From a virus, in the IMG/VR virus record IMGVR_UViG_3300007517_000008, positions 1 through 54,292 of that record: a stretch of 54,292 nucleotides of DNA; one strand, written 5' to 3'. Every line of letters starts with the position of its first letter. The stretch's first letter is position 1. Made by a program: the position numbers and the translations under genes. Under the pieces are notes generated by a model. It was not told where the DNA came from. It saw only the letters and a list, made by a program, of their open reading frames with translations, and searched no databases. This document shows positions 1 to 8,725 of this stretch, piece after piece.

Positions 1-1
1 A

Positions 2-190
2 AAAACCTCCGACGAGAAGGAGCGGTCTTTTCAAAAATTAACTCTTCAATCTCACAAAGTTGAGACTCTGTTAATTAAACTTCTTTTAGAAACATCCGAC
101 TTGGCTGACCGTTCTGAGTCGGAGATTTATCTTAGGCACGCTCTTGACTACATTAAAAAAGCCACAAGGCTTTTAGCTAGGAACAGGTAA
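2..190 (+). CDS. C-terminal end of an unknown phage protein (5' truncated by window edge)
   Basis: An open frame runs from the window edge to TAA at 188-190, giving 62 residues rich in Lys, Arg, Glu and Leu and ending in a basic stretch (KKATRLLARNR). It probably forms helices. The stop lies three bases before the ATG of the neck-like gene at 194, so the two genes are almost certainly co-transcribed. In T4-like phages the gene before gp14 is often another neck or capsid protein, but this fragment has no motif that supports a name. The remainder of the gene lies outside the window. Confidence 0.7.
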   Translation, partial: KTSDEKERSFQKLTLQSHKVETLLIKLLLETSDLADRSESEIYLRHALDYIKKATRLLARNR

Positions 191-193
191 ATT

Positions 194-877
194 ATGGCAA
201 GACTTTTTTCTACTTCCAAAGAAAGTCAATACATCAACGATTTGACCAAAGAACTTATTAAAGACATTATTGGTCAATTCATCAATTATTACCCGGTATC
301 TACTCTTAAAACTCAAGTGCACCCAGTTTATGACGAGGCTGTGCAAAAAATCTTTGACAGCCCAATCAAACTTAACGTTATGGCTGGATGGCCAGAGACA
401 AAAACGTACGCAGGAGTCTTTGGGGTAGAAAAAACGGCAACAATAGAAATATTTGTTCAAGCAAGAGATTTGATTGACAAAGGTTTTACAATTTACGAAG
501 GTGATTTCTTTACGTTTGCCGATCAAACTTTTGAAATTATTTCCTTCAACACCTTAAATAATATTTTTGGCCAAGAAGAATATGAGGTAGGTTACAAAAT
601 AATTGGGAATGCTGCACGTCTTGGACAATTTGATCCCAAGAACTTCCTAACGCCAAACAAGGATTCTGCTGGTCCTTACACAGAGACGCAAGTCCAAACC
701 GTGTTTGAACAGCAAAGAGGTTTGCCAGAAACTCCAATTGATGGCGTTACAGGAGACGTCAGACAAATGCGCGATCGTCTTGGAGATCAAATGGCCCCAA
801 CAGCTCTCGGAGAAGGTCCAAGAGTTGTCACGGTTGAACCAGACGACAAGGTATCTTCTTTCTATAATGATGAATAA
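194..877 (+). CDS. Neck / head-tail connector protein, gp14-like
   Basis: 227 residues. The N-terminal helix (about 9-30) is followed by a mixed region containing HPVYDEAVQKIFDSP and then a segment near 100-140 with EGDFFTFADQTFEI and a following YEVGYKI strand. This order (start helix, beta region, 'EGD..F' strand, 'F.I..' strand) resembles gp14 neck proteins of T4-like marine phages, which close the head for tail attachment. The C-terminal 80 residues are polar and probably flexible. The gene lies before the gp15-, gp18- and gp19-like genes, as expected in a T4-type order, with four kinase-like genes inserted between. The assignment rests on pattern resemblance and context, not on a catalytic motif. 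Confidence 0.5.
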   Translation: MARLFSTSKESQYINDLTKELIKDIIGQFINYYPVSTLKTQVHPVYDEAVQKIFDSPIKLNVMAGWPETKTYAGVFGVEKTATIEIFVQARDLIDKGFTIYEGDFFTFADQTFEIISFNTLNNIFGQEEYEVGYKIIGNAARLGQFDPKNFLTPNKDSAGPYTETQVQTVFEQQRGLPETPIDGVTGDVRQMRDRLGDQMAPTALGEGPRVVTVEPDDKVSSFYNDE

Positions 878-885
878 GGTAATTT

Positions 886-1704
886 ATGCTAAAAGAATAC
901 ATTGAAGAGTTGGTTAATGAAGTTCTTAGAGGGTTCAACCTAAGTAAGTTCAAATCTATTGCAGGTACAAACGAAAGAGAACAATCAAAAAACCCTCGGG
1001 AATATGAAGGGGAGATCCCGGAACTTAACTACGCCCAGAAGATGTTACCCTATTTGGGTCAAGGCACTTCCAGATCGACATTTGCTTTGTCTGGTGGGAA
1101 AGTTCTTAAAATAGCTACAAATGATGCTGGTGTTGGTCAAAACCAAGCAGAGGTTGAAATTTGGTCTAACTCTAAGTCACCTTACATCACACAAGTTTAT
1201 GACAATTCTCCCGACTACAAGTGGATTATTGCAGAAATTGTTAAACCATTGTCAGAAAGTGAAATGATAAGCTATCTTAGTGTTGATGAATCGGTTTTGC
1301 AAGACATTACCTGGTTGACCCCCACAAGTATTGAAAGTGTAACAAGCAGATACCAGAACAAAATTGATGAAAAGCAGGCAATGATTGATGGTTATCAATC
1401 GAAAATAGACCGAGGGGAAGGGCTAGAACATTTAGAAGCAATGAAGAGAACGATGCAGTCTGGTTATCAAGTTCAGGCCAAGAGCCAGGAAATTTTAGAT
1501 AATCAAACGTTATTGTCCTTTTTGGGAGGAATGATTGATCTTGTCAATAATCATGGTCTTTTGTGGGGAGATATCCACATTGAGCACTTTGGAAGAAATG
1601 CTCAAGGGCAGATTAAATTACTCGACTATGGATATAATGATGAGGTGCGTATAAAATATTATACTTCCGCTCCTTCTTCTCCTACTCCCTCATATTCAAC
1701 CTAA
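886..1704 (+). CDS. Kinase-fold protein with N-terminal helical tag, tandem copy 1
   Basis: 272 residues. Residues 1-17 form the amphipathic tag (MLKEYIEELVNEVLRGF) shared with the next three genes. A kinase-like core follows: glycine-rich loop GQGTSR (58-63), candidate ATP-binding Lys75 in VLKIA, a candidate alpha-C Glu near 89, catalytic-loop-like WGDIHIEHFGRN (227-238) and LLDYG (245-249) in the DFG position. The Asn normally binding Mg next to the catalytic Asp is His (H234). A charged, probably coiled-coil insert fills about 150-200. The tail after 257 is Ser/Pro-rich and unlike the other copies. The start context is AATTTATG without a clear Shine-Dalgarno. Substrate unknown; it could be a pseudokinase. 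Confidence 0.65.
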   Translation: MLKEYIEELVNEVLRGFNLSKFKSIAGTNEREQSKNPREYEGEIPELNYAQKMLPYLGQGTSRSTFALSGGKVLKIATNDAGVGQNQAEVEIWSNSKSPYITQVYDNSPDYKWIIAEIVKPLSESEMISYLSVDESVLQDITWLTPTSIESVTSRYQNKIDEKQAMIDGYQSKIDRGEGLEHLEAMKRTMQSGYQVQAKSQEILDNQTLLSFLGGMIDLVNNHGLLWGDIHIEHFGRNAQGQIKLLDYGYNDEVRIKYYTSAPSSPTPSYST

Positions 1705-1713
1705 TATAATTTT

Positions 1714-2520
1714 ATGCTAAAAGAATATATTGAAGAGTTGGTTAATGAAGTTCTTGGAGGGTTTAATCTTTCAAAATTCAAAGCTATTGCAGCTACAAAT
1801 GAAAGAGAGGAAGGAACTGTTGGATATGACGGAGAGGCCCCAAGTGAAAGTCAAGCCACCGAAGCACCAGAAGTTCAGTATGCCAAGAAGTTGTTACCCT
1901 ACATGGGTAAAGGCTCTTCCAGAATTACCTTCGCCCTGTCGAGCAGCAAAGTGCTGAAGATTGCTTTAAACCAAGCTGGAGAATATCAAAACCAAGCTGA
2001 AGTTGATATTTGGTCTAACTCCAGGTCTCCTTATCTTACACAGGTTTATGACTTCTCGCCTGATAATCGATGGTTAATAGCAGAAATAGTTAAAGTTATA
2101 GAACCTCAAGATTTATATAACATTTTGAATATTTCACCAAGAAATTTTGGTGAAGCCCTTTTTGCGCGACCAAATTCTATTGAAGAATTTAGAAATAACT
2201 ACGAACACAGAAATGAGTTTCTGCTAAAAGATAATGCTTCGGTAGAAGCAGAAATTAGAACAACGCAAGAAAATGGTGGAAACCCTAGTAAGTTCTTGTT
2301 ACGTAAAAGACAAAAAAATAAAGAAACCATAGCATCCAGACAATCGGTTTTGGACAGCAAAGCATTTATGGGTTTCTTTGAGAATATAATTAACCTTACT
2401 ACAACGTATGGGATATTGTGGCAAGATATTCGTGTTGACCATTTTGGTAGGAACGTTCAGGGGCAAATTAAATTACTCGATTTTGGACTTGATTTAAAAA
2501 CAAGCAGAGAATTCTACTAA
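1714..2520 (+). CDS. Kinase-fold protein with N-terminal helical tag, tandem copy 2
   Basis: 268 residues. It starts nine bases after copy 1 stops, and its first 20 or so codons are nearly identical in DNA to copy 1, pointing to fairly recent tandem duplication. Conserved elements are the tag (1-17), glycine-rich loop GKGSSR, VLKIA lysine, WQDIRVDHFGRN catalytic-loop-like segment and LLDFG. As in copy 1, His replaces the Mg-binding Asn. The middle (about 130-215) is a divergent charged helical insert that differs in every paralog, which suggests it sets partner or substrate specificity. A true kinase would use the retained Asp residues; this is not provable from sequence alone. Confidence 0.65.
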   Translation: MLKEYIEELVNEVLGGFNLSKFKAIAATNEREEGTVGYDGEAPSESQATEAPEVQYAKKLLPYMGKGSSRITFALSSSKVLKIALNQAGEYQNQAEVDIWSNSRSPYLTQVYDFSPDNRWLIAEIVKVIEPQDLYNILNISPRNFGEALFARPNSIEEFRNNYEHRNEFLLKDNASVEAEIRTTQENGGNPSKFLLRKRQKNKETIASRQSVLDSKAFMGFFENIINLTTTYGILWQDIRVDHFGRNVQGQIKLLDFGLDLKTSREFY

Positions 2521-2531
2521 AGTGAAAATTT

Positions 2532-3356
2532 ATGTTAAAAGAATATATTGAAGAGTTAGTTAAAGAATCTCTAAGAGGATTTAGTATTTCCAAATTTAAG
2601 GCAATCTCGGACAATGCCGAAAGAAAGCCTGAAGATCCTGGTTATGGAGAGGATGACATACCAGGATACGACAATGTTTTAATGGCTCCAGAGATTGACT
2701 ATGCTGAGAGATACCTTCCTATGCTTGGCGAGGGATCTTCCAGAATTGTCTTCGCCCTGTCAAGCGGCAAAGTCTTGAAGATCGCCCTTAACAAAGCTGG
2801 AGAGGGTCAAAATGGCGAAGAGGCAGAGGTTTGGTTTAAGTCTAGGTCACCTTACATCACGCAGGTTTATGACTTTTCCAAAAATAACAAGTGGATTATT
2901 TCAGAGATCGTTAAGCCGATAACTGAAGAGGATGTTGAGAGAATTCTTGAGATAGACAAATTTGTATTTTTAATGTTTCTTGCACAGCAACCAGCAAAAC
3001 TTGAAGATATTCACTATGTTTTTCAAACAAAGATTAACTACTCAGAAGATGTTATTGAGACAAAAAAAGCAGAGCTAGAGTGGAGCGACAGTGCTGATGA
3101 AAACACTAAGGCAAAACTTCAAAGCGATATTGAATTTGAAGAGGAGCAAGCTAATATTTACAGAAATGCAATTAGTAATAAAGTTTTTACGGAGTTCATG
3201 AGCGTTATTATAAATTTGGTAAACACGTACAGCCTTCAGTGGAACGACATTAACAAAAATCATTTCGGAAGAAATGTTCAAGGGCAGATTAAGTTATTAG
3301 ATTTTGGCTATAGTACCAATGTTGCAAACGATCACTACTCATACGAATTGTCTTAA
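2532..3356 (+). CDS. Kinase-fold protein with N-terminal helical tag, tandem copy 3
   Basis: 274 residues, same architecture as copies 1 and 2: tag MLKEYIEELVKESLRGF, a linker, GEGSSR loop, VLKIA lysine, a helical insert (about 135-220) and WNDINKNHFGRN followed by LLDFGY. The catalytic-type Asp and the DFG Asp are kept and the Asn-to-His change is shared. It lies 11 bases after copy 2 and 3 bases before copy 4, so the four genes form one transcription unit with the neck-like gene upstream. No promoter is apparent between copies. Confidence 0.65.
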   Translation: MLKEYIEELVKESLRGFSISKFKAISDNAERKPEDPGYGEDDIPGYDNVLMAPEIDYAERYLPMLGEGSSRIVFALSSGKVLKIALNKAGEGQNGEEAEVWFKSRSPYITQVYDFSKNNKWIISEIVKPITEEDVERILEIDKFVFLMFLAQQPAKLEDIHYVFQTKINYSEDVIETKKAELEWSDSADENTKAKLQSDIEFEEEQANIYRNAISNKVFTEFMSVIINLVNTYSLQWNDINKNHFGRNVQGQIKLLDFGYSTNVANDHYSYELS

Positions 3357-3359
3357 TTT

Positions 3360-4169
3360 ATGCTAAAAGAATATATTGAAGAATTGGTTAATGAAGTGCT
3401 TAGAGGATTTAACTTTAATAAGTTTAGAGCTATTTCTGGTACTAATCATAGGGAAGATGATTATCACGTAAAGAAAGAATTGGAAAGACCTGAAAAGTTT
3501 TTGTCTAAATCTAAGGAACAGGAGTACGCAGAACAGTTCTTACCTTTTCTCGGCAAAGGAAGTTCTCGTGTTACATTCGCCTTTTCTGGCGGGAAGGTTC
3601 TTAAAATAGCTACAAACCAAGCAGGTTATGGCCAAAACAAGGCAGAAGTCCAAGTATGGACATTTACGCAGTCCTCAATTGTAACAGAAGTTTATGATCA
3701 TTCGCCTGACTACAAGTGGATTATTTCAGAAATTGTTAAGCCTTTTCCTATTTTTGATTTTTTTAATAGTTTGGGAATAAACTATCATCAGTGGCAATTT
3801 ATGGCGGGTTTATATAAATTAAGAAGTTTTGAAGATTTTAAAACGCAAATTAATGAAAAAATATTGTATTATAATGAATCTATTGTTTATTTGAATAAAC
3901 AACTTGAAGATCCAAGAAAATTGTTTCCGTATGAAATTGCGAGAAATAAAGAAACAATAGAAGAACATCAAGTAGAAATTGAAGACCTACAGAATATATT
4001 TAGTAATGAAAAATTTCTTTCCTTCATGGAAAATTTAATAAATTTAGTAAATGGTCAAAAGCTTGAGTGGGGTGATATTGTGCCTAAACATTTTGGTAGG
4101 ACTGTTAAAGGCGAAATTAAACTTTTGGATTATGGCTACAATGATGAAGTGTCGGACAAATTCTACTAA
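3360..4169 (+). CDS. Kinase-fold protein with N-terminal helical tag, tandem copy 4
   Basis: 269 residues. The tag is again MLKEYIEELVNEVLRGF. The core contains GKGSSR, VLKIA, WGDIVPKHFGRT and LLDYGY. The insert (about 130-210) is the most divergent of the four and rich in aromatic and charged residues. It is the last paralog before the gp15-like gene, 30 bases downstream. It ends in the same short C-terminal motif (YNDEVS.KFY) seen in shorter or altered form in the others. Function unknown beyond a kinase-like fold; placement among virion genes suggests a virion-associated or late role. Confidence 0.65.
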   Translation: MLKEYIEELVNEVLRGFNFNKFRAISGTNHREDDYHVKKELERPEKFLSKSKEQEYAEQFLPFLGKGSSRVTFAFSGGKVLKIATNQAGYGQNKAEVQVWTFTQSSIVTEVYDHSPDYKWIISEIVKPFPIFDFFNSLGINYHQWQFMAGLYKLRSFEDFKTQINEKILYYNESIVYLNKQLEDPRKLFPYEIARNKETIEEHQVEIEDLQNIFSNEKFLSFMENLINLVNGQKLEWGDIVPKHFGRTVKGEIKLLDYGYNDEVSDKFY

Positions 4170-4199
4170 AGTCTCTTACTCGCCTTGTATTTATAACAA

Positions 4200-5456
4200 A
4201 TGTCAACAAACCCTAAAGATACCGAAGAGAATAACGTCACTAGACAAAACATCCCTCAGCAAGACCCTAGTGAGAATATTGATGTCTTGCCAAGTGGTTA
4301 TGGTAATGATGGCGGCGGCTTACCCACGGAAGATTATCAAATACCTTCTTGCGGTATAGAAGACTGCGACATAGCTCTGTTTAATTTATTTAACAAGACA
4401 ATTAAGTTTAACACTCAGATTTACGGTGACGGTCAAAGTTCAATCTATTTGCAAAAACCAAAGGTTATCTTTGCCACTGGTGAGAAGTTTGCTCTTGCTA
4501 AGAAATTACGTCCACCAAGAGACAAGAATCAAGTTCTTATGTTGCCTGCGATTTCCATTCGTAGAATGTCTATTGAACAAACACCTGAAGACATGACTTC
4601 AAGAGGAATGAACCAAACGACAGGGGAGATTACAATCAAAAGAAGACTTTCCGAGAAGGATGACTTTTCTTTCCAAAATACAATCAATAAAATTGGCCTT
4701 AAAAATATGCCAAATGTTGGAAATTCTCTTGACGAAAACAAAACTGGCAATAAGAAGAATTCTTATGAAACAAGAGAAGGAATGATTTTAGCTCCACAAC
4801 TTTCTCAAAACGTCTTTGAATTCTTCACAATACCACAACCACAATTTTTTACAGCAAAGTATGAAGTTGTTTTTTGGACAAACCATCACCAACACATGAA
4901 TTATCTTATTGAGACTCTCATGTCATCTTATCTACCACAAGACAAGATGTTCAAACTTGGAACCGACAAAGGTTATTGGTTTATGGCCTATGTAGAGGAC
5001 TCAATGACATCTCAGGACAACTTTGAAGACTTCTCTACGACTGAAAGAATTATTAGATACAACTTCAACATGAGCGTAAAGAGTTTCATCCTGGCTTCTT
5101 CGGGGCCTGGTAACATGATTCCAGTCAGGAAATATCTGTCTGCTCCGACCATTTCCTTTGAGATTGTCCAAACGCCAACAACAGATATTCTTTCGCAAAA
5201 AAACTTAGACGCGCCTCCACTAGTGAATCTATCGGACAGCAGATTCTTATTATCAGATATTAATGAAAAGGTCACACCGCCAGAAGATTCTGGACAGGTT
5301 ATGCTTTTCAAAAAAATAGTTGTCGAGCCAGGCACAAATAAAAAATCTGTAAAGTACATTAAGCAAACAACAAAAAATAAAAAGAAAGGAGAACGTTCTT
5401 TTACAGCCTCGGATATTCAAACTCTACAAGAGTTTTTATATAACGAATCCAAGTAA
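4200..5456 (+). CDS. Tail terminator / sheath stabilizer, gp15-like
   Basis: 418 residues. The N-terminal 45 residues are polar and probably disordered. The folded part contains LFNLFNKTIKFN, a long insert with KRRLSEKDDFSFQNT, LPAISIRRMSIEQ (compare the LPRMSFEI type strand of gp15 proteins), and a C-terminal block near 215-300 (YEVVFWTNHHQHMNYLIETL, then YNFNMSVKSFI). This order matches the tail-completion family gp15 of T4-like phages, which caps the tube and sheath at the neck. The last 90 residues are an extra lysine-rich extension. Position just before the sheath genes supports the call. Confidence 0.65.
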   Translation: MSTNPKDTEENNVTRQNIPQQDPSENIDVLPSGYGNDGGGLPTEDYQIPSCGIEDCDIALFNLFNKTIKFNTQIYGDGQSSIYLQKPKVIFATGEKFALAKKLRPPRDKNQVLMLPAISIRRMSIEQTPEDMTSRGMNQTTGEITIKRRLSEKDDFSFQNTINKIGLKNMPNVGNSLDENKTGNKKNSYETREGMILAPQLSQNVFEFFTIPQPQFFTAKYEVVFWTNHHQHMNYLIETLMSSYLPQDKMFKLGTDKGYWFMAYVEDSMTSQDNFEDFSTTERIIRYNFNMSVKSFILASSGPGNMIPVRKYLSAPTISFEIVQTPTTDILSQKNLDAPPLVNLSDSRFLLSDINEKVTPPEDSGQVMLFKKIVVEPGTNKKSVKYIKQTTKNKKKGERSFTASDIQTLQEFLYNESK

Positions 5457-5614
5457 ATCGCTTCAAAAAAGCCAAAATCATCAACGTTTTCATTGGAAAC
5501 ACATGAAAAAGGTCAACAAAAAAATATAGTAAACGAAACCTTTGGCTCTAATTAAAACAAGGTTATAGCCCTGTCTATAGCAAAAATCATCTACAAAAAT
5601 TAGAAGAGGATTAA

Positions 5615-8600
5615 ATGACCGAGCAGATTTTTAAAGCACCAGGATTTTTTGATAGAGAAATTGACCTTACAAACGAGGTACAACGTCCAACTGGAATTCC
5701 TGCTGGTGTAATCGGCACTGCCGAAAGAGGACCAGCCTTCGTCCCACTCACGGTTGGATCTTTTCCTGACTTTACCACAAAGTTCGGTTCACTCAACTCC
5801 AAGATGCCAGGTTTATATGCAGCTAACTTGTTTCTCAAAAACAGGTTCTCCCTTACGTACATTCGTACACTTGGAGCAGGCGCAAACGAAACAACAGCAG
5901 AAATTGAAACTACAAGAGCAAGAGGGACTGTAACAAATGCAGGTTTTGCAATTACGTCATCTCCCGTTGGACATGCTGGGGATGGTCGTACTAACGCAAC
6001 AGTTCAATTTTTAACAGCTCGACACGAAGTTTCTTCGGGAGAGATTTTGGGAATGCCTTTGTTCTCGGATAACGATTCATATTTTACAACAGGGTCGATG
6101 TTGGATGTCAATCTTGTCCGTGGAATGTTGTTTTCTGCATCTGGCTCCAGAGTTATGATTCTTAACCCATCAGAAAATTGGACAAACGTAGCAGACGACT
6201 TTGCAACTACAGATTCTAGCAAAAAGATTAAAATTGTTATTTCTTCCAGCGCAGGTGCTTCCTTTGCATCTACGGATGGCATTGCAGGAATTAAAATCTT
6301 GTCAGCTTCTTTTGACCCTTCGTCATCAGATTACTATGCAAAGGTTCTTAACACCGATCCAAATAAATTCAACGAAGAGAAACACCTTCTTTATCTCAAC
6401 TTTGCAGTGGACAATGAACTTGCAACTCTTTCGACAGGTTCTAACGCAATCTGTATCGCAAGCGGAAGTTCAAACGTTTCCCTTAATTCTGGCGATGTAA
6501 ATCTACCATTCAGAAATGCTTTTGGTAAATTTGACACAAGATACACAACTCCAACAACTCCTTCTTTCATCTCGCAGCCATTCGGTAATACAGAATATGA
6601 TCTTTTCCGAATTGAAACGCTTGACGATGGCGCATATTCAAATAAACGTATTAAGATTTCAATTGCAAACATTAAGGCTTCTACAGATCCAAAGAATCTT
6701 TATGGAACCTTCGCTGTACTTGTAAGAAACTTTGGAGACGACGACGTTAGCCCAGAAATTCTTGAACAGTTCAACAACTGTACATTGAACCCAGACTCCG
6801 ACAACTACGTTGCAAGAGCAATTGGAAATATTAAGGTTTACTTTAACTTTGACGTGGAAAATGAAGACGATCGTCGTCTTGTGCGTTCTGGTCGATATGC
6901 TTCCAGGTCACAGTACATTCGCGTCATTATGTCTCCAAGCGTAGAAAACAAGACGTTAAACCCAAATTGCCTTCCCTTCGGATTTAGAGGCGTTAAGACT
7001 TTAGGAACAAACACACTTCTTACGGATGCAGTAGGAACGGTTGGCGCTCAACGACTTACGGCTTCAGGTTCGGTCTCAGTCACAGAGGCAAGACTTATGC
7101 ACGCTCTTGTTCCACCACTTCCATTCAGATTTAAGGTTACAAGAGGAGAAATTTCTACAACTCCAAGCTTTGTTGGTTCTCCAGGTGCTACAGAAATTGC
7201 AGATTCTCGTTACTATTGGGGTGTTAAGGTTTCCAGAAATAACAACAACATTCTTAACACAAACATCAATGGCGAAATCAACGACGGTGTTCGCGCCTAC
7301 ACGGCATTTGCTGGAATTGAAAAGCTTGATACCTTGGTAACAGGTAGTTCAGCAGACGTATTCAACAACAACAAATTTACTCTTGCAAAAGTAGCTTTGT
7401 CTTCAACAACGATTTCTGGACTTACTGCTTCCGTTGACGCACACATGAAAGAGGCTTCGTACCTCCGCAACGGAAACACGAGTCCTTCCGACTATAGAAT
7501 TAACGATACATACTTGAATAGAGTAACGTTTGCAACGCTTTTGCAAACTGCTACACCAACAACCTTTAACAGATTTTCTGAATATGCCAAGTTTACCACA
7601 GTTGTTTATGGTGGATTTGACGGATTCAACATTCTTGACAAAGAACAAGTGGGAATGACCGACAAGGCAACTTCTGCTGAAACTGGTGGTGGTGCAAACG
7701 CTGCTTACATTTCACCAGGCTTTGGTAACAACCAATCGGGAACTTCTAAAAAGAATAACGCAGTTGCTTCCTTCAGAGTTGCAGCTAAATTGATGACAAA
7801 CCCCTTTGTCTCAAATGTTAACATCGTAACAACGCCAGGTCAACGAGAACCCCTTGTAACCGATTTCGTTGCTGATGTAGTTAAGACATACGGTATGGCT
7901 CAATATCTTATGGATATTCCATATTATGACTCGAACTCAGTTCGTATTTTCGATGGTGAAACAAAGTTTGTGTCAGTTAACAGAACAGCAGACGTTTTTG
8001 AAACTCGCGCTCTCGACACAGAATTTATCTCTCCTTACTTCCCAAATATCGTAGTTGAGGATTCCACAAACAACAACCGAAGAGTTACGCTTCCAGGTTC
8101 GGTAGCAGCTTTGTCTGCAATAGGATTTAATGATAAAGTTGCATACCCTTGGTTCGCTCCTGCTGGCTTCAATCGTGCTTCCCTTGACTTCGTTAAGATG
8201 ACACAAGTGAAGGTCTCACAGCCAGAGCGTGAGCGTCTTTACACTGTAAGAATTAACCCTATCATCAAGTTACCAAACGAAGGTTTCGTAATCTATTCGC
8301 AGCAAACGCTTGAGCAGGCTGGTTCGGCACTACAGTCGCTTAACGTACAGAGAATGATTATTTCGCTTAAGCAACAGATTCAGGCTGCTGGAAATCAGAT
8401 CATTTTCGAACAACTTACTCCAGACCTTCGTTCGCGTTTCGTGAACTTGGTAAAACCAATTTTGGCAACAGTTCAAATACGAGATGGTATTGAAAGATTC
8501 GAAGTTATTTCAGATGAAAGAAATAACACGGAACAAGACATGCTAGCAAATCGTATGCGCGTTAATATCAAGGTTGTTCCAGTAAGAGCAGCAGAATTTA

Positions 8601-8650
8601 TCGCAATTGACTTCATTATATCATCAAGCGGAATCACTTTCGTTAATTGA
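5615..8650 (+). CDS. Contractile tail sheath protein A (gp18-like)
   Basis: 1011 residues, longer than T4 gp18 (about 660). The start has a GAGG ribosome-binding site (AGAAGAGGATTAAATG). The N-terminus carries the sheath signature PAGVIGTAERGPAFVP (29-44). The conserved C-terminal domain contains AYPWFAPAGFNR, YTVRINPIIKLP and a RMIISLKQQI helix, followed by VNIKVVPVRAAEFI near the end. This region mediates ring stacking and contraction in the sheath family. The variable central domains are expanded. Product forms the outer tail cylinder that contracts to drive the tube through the host envelope. A second full-length paralog follows directly. Confidence 0.93.
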   Translation: MTEQIFKAPGFFDREIDLTNEVQRPTGIPAGVIGTAERGPAFVPLTVGSFPDFTTKFGSLNSKMPGLYAANLFLKNRFSLTYIRTLGAGANETTAEIETTRARGTVTNAGFAITSSPVGHAGDGRTNATVQFLTARHEVSSGEILGMPLFSDNDSYFTTGSMLDVNLVRGMLFSASGSRVMILNPSENWTNVADDFATTDSSKKIKIVISSSAGASFASTDGIAGIKILSASFDPSSSDYYAKVLNTDPNKFNEEKHLLYLNFAVDNELATLSTGSNAICIASGSSNVSLNSGDVNLPFRNAFGKFDTRYTTPTTPSFISQPFGNTEYDLFRIETLDDGAYSNKRIKISIANIKASTDPKNLYGTFAVLVRNFGDDDVSPEILEQFNNCTLNPDSDNYVARAIGNIKVYFNFDVENEDDRRLVRSGRYASRSQYIRVIMSPSVENKTLNPNCLPFGFRGVKTLGTNTLLTDAVGTVGAQRLTASGSVSVTEARLMHALVPPLPFRFKVTRGEISTTPSFVGSPGATEIADSRYYWGVKVSRNNNNILNTNINGEINDGVRAYTAFAGIEKLDTLVTGSSADVFNNNKFTLAKVALSSTTISGLTASVDAHMKEASYLRNGNTSPSDYRINDTYLNRVTFATLLQTATPTTFNRFSEYAKFTTVVYGGFDGFNILDKEQVGMTDKATSAETGGGANAAYISPGFGNNQSGTSKKNNAVASFRVAAKLMTNPFVSNVNIVTTPGQREPLVTDFVADVVKTYGMAQYLMDIPYYDSNSVRIFDGETKFVSVNRTADVFETRALDTEFISPYFPNIVVEDSTNNNRRVTLPGSVAALSAIGFNDKVAYPWFAPAGFNRASLDFVKMTQVKVSQPERERLYTVRINPIIKLPNEGFVIYSQQTLEQAGSALQSLNVQRMIISLKQQIQAAGNQIIFEQLTPDLRSRFVNLVKPILATVQIRDGIERFEVISDERNNTEQDMLANRMRVNIKVVPVRAAEFIAIDFIISSSGITFVN

Positions 8651-8725
8651 AGTTTGAGTCCCTGGCAAGCAAAACAAACCTGAGTAATATTTACTTCACA
8701 TAGAGAATCAGAACAAGGAAAAAAA

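Noticed and set aside
5457-5614. Search for a gene or terminator in the gap before sheath A
   Set aside because: No open frame and no hairpin with a T-run; only the GAGG ribosome-binding site is supported.
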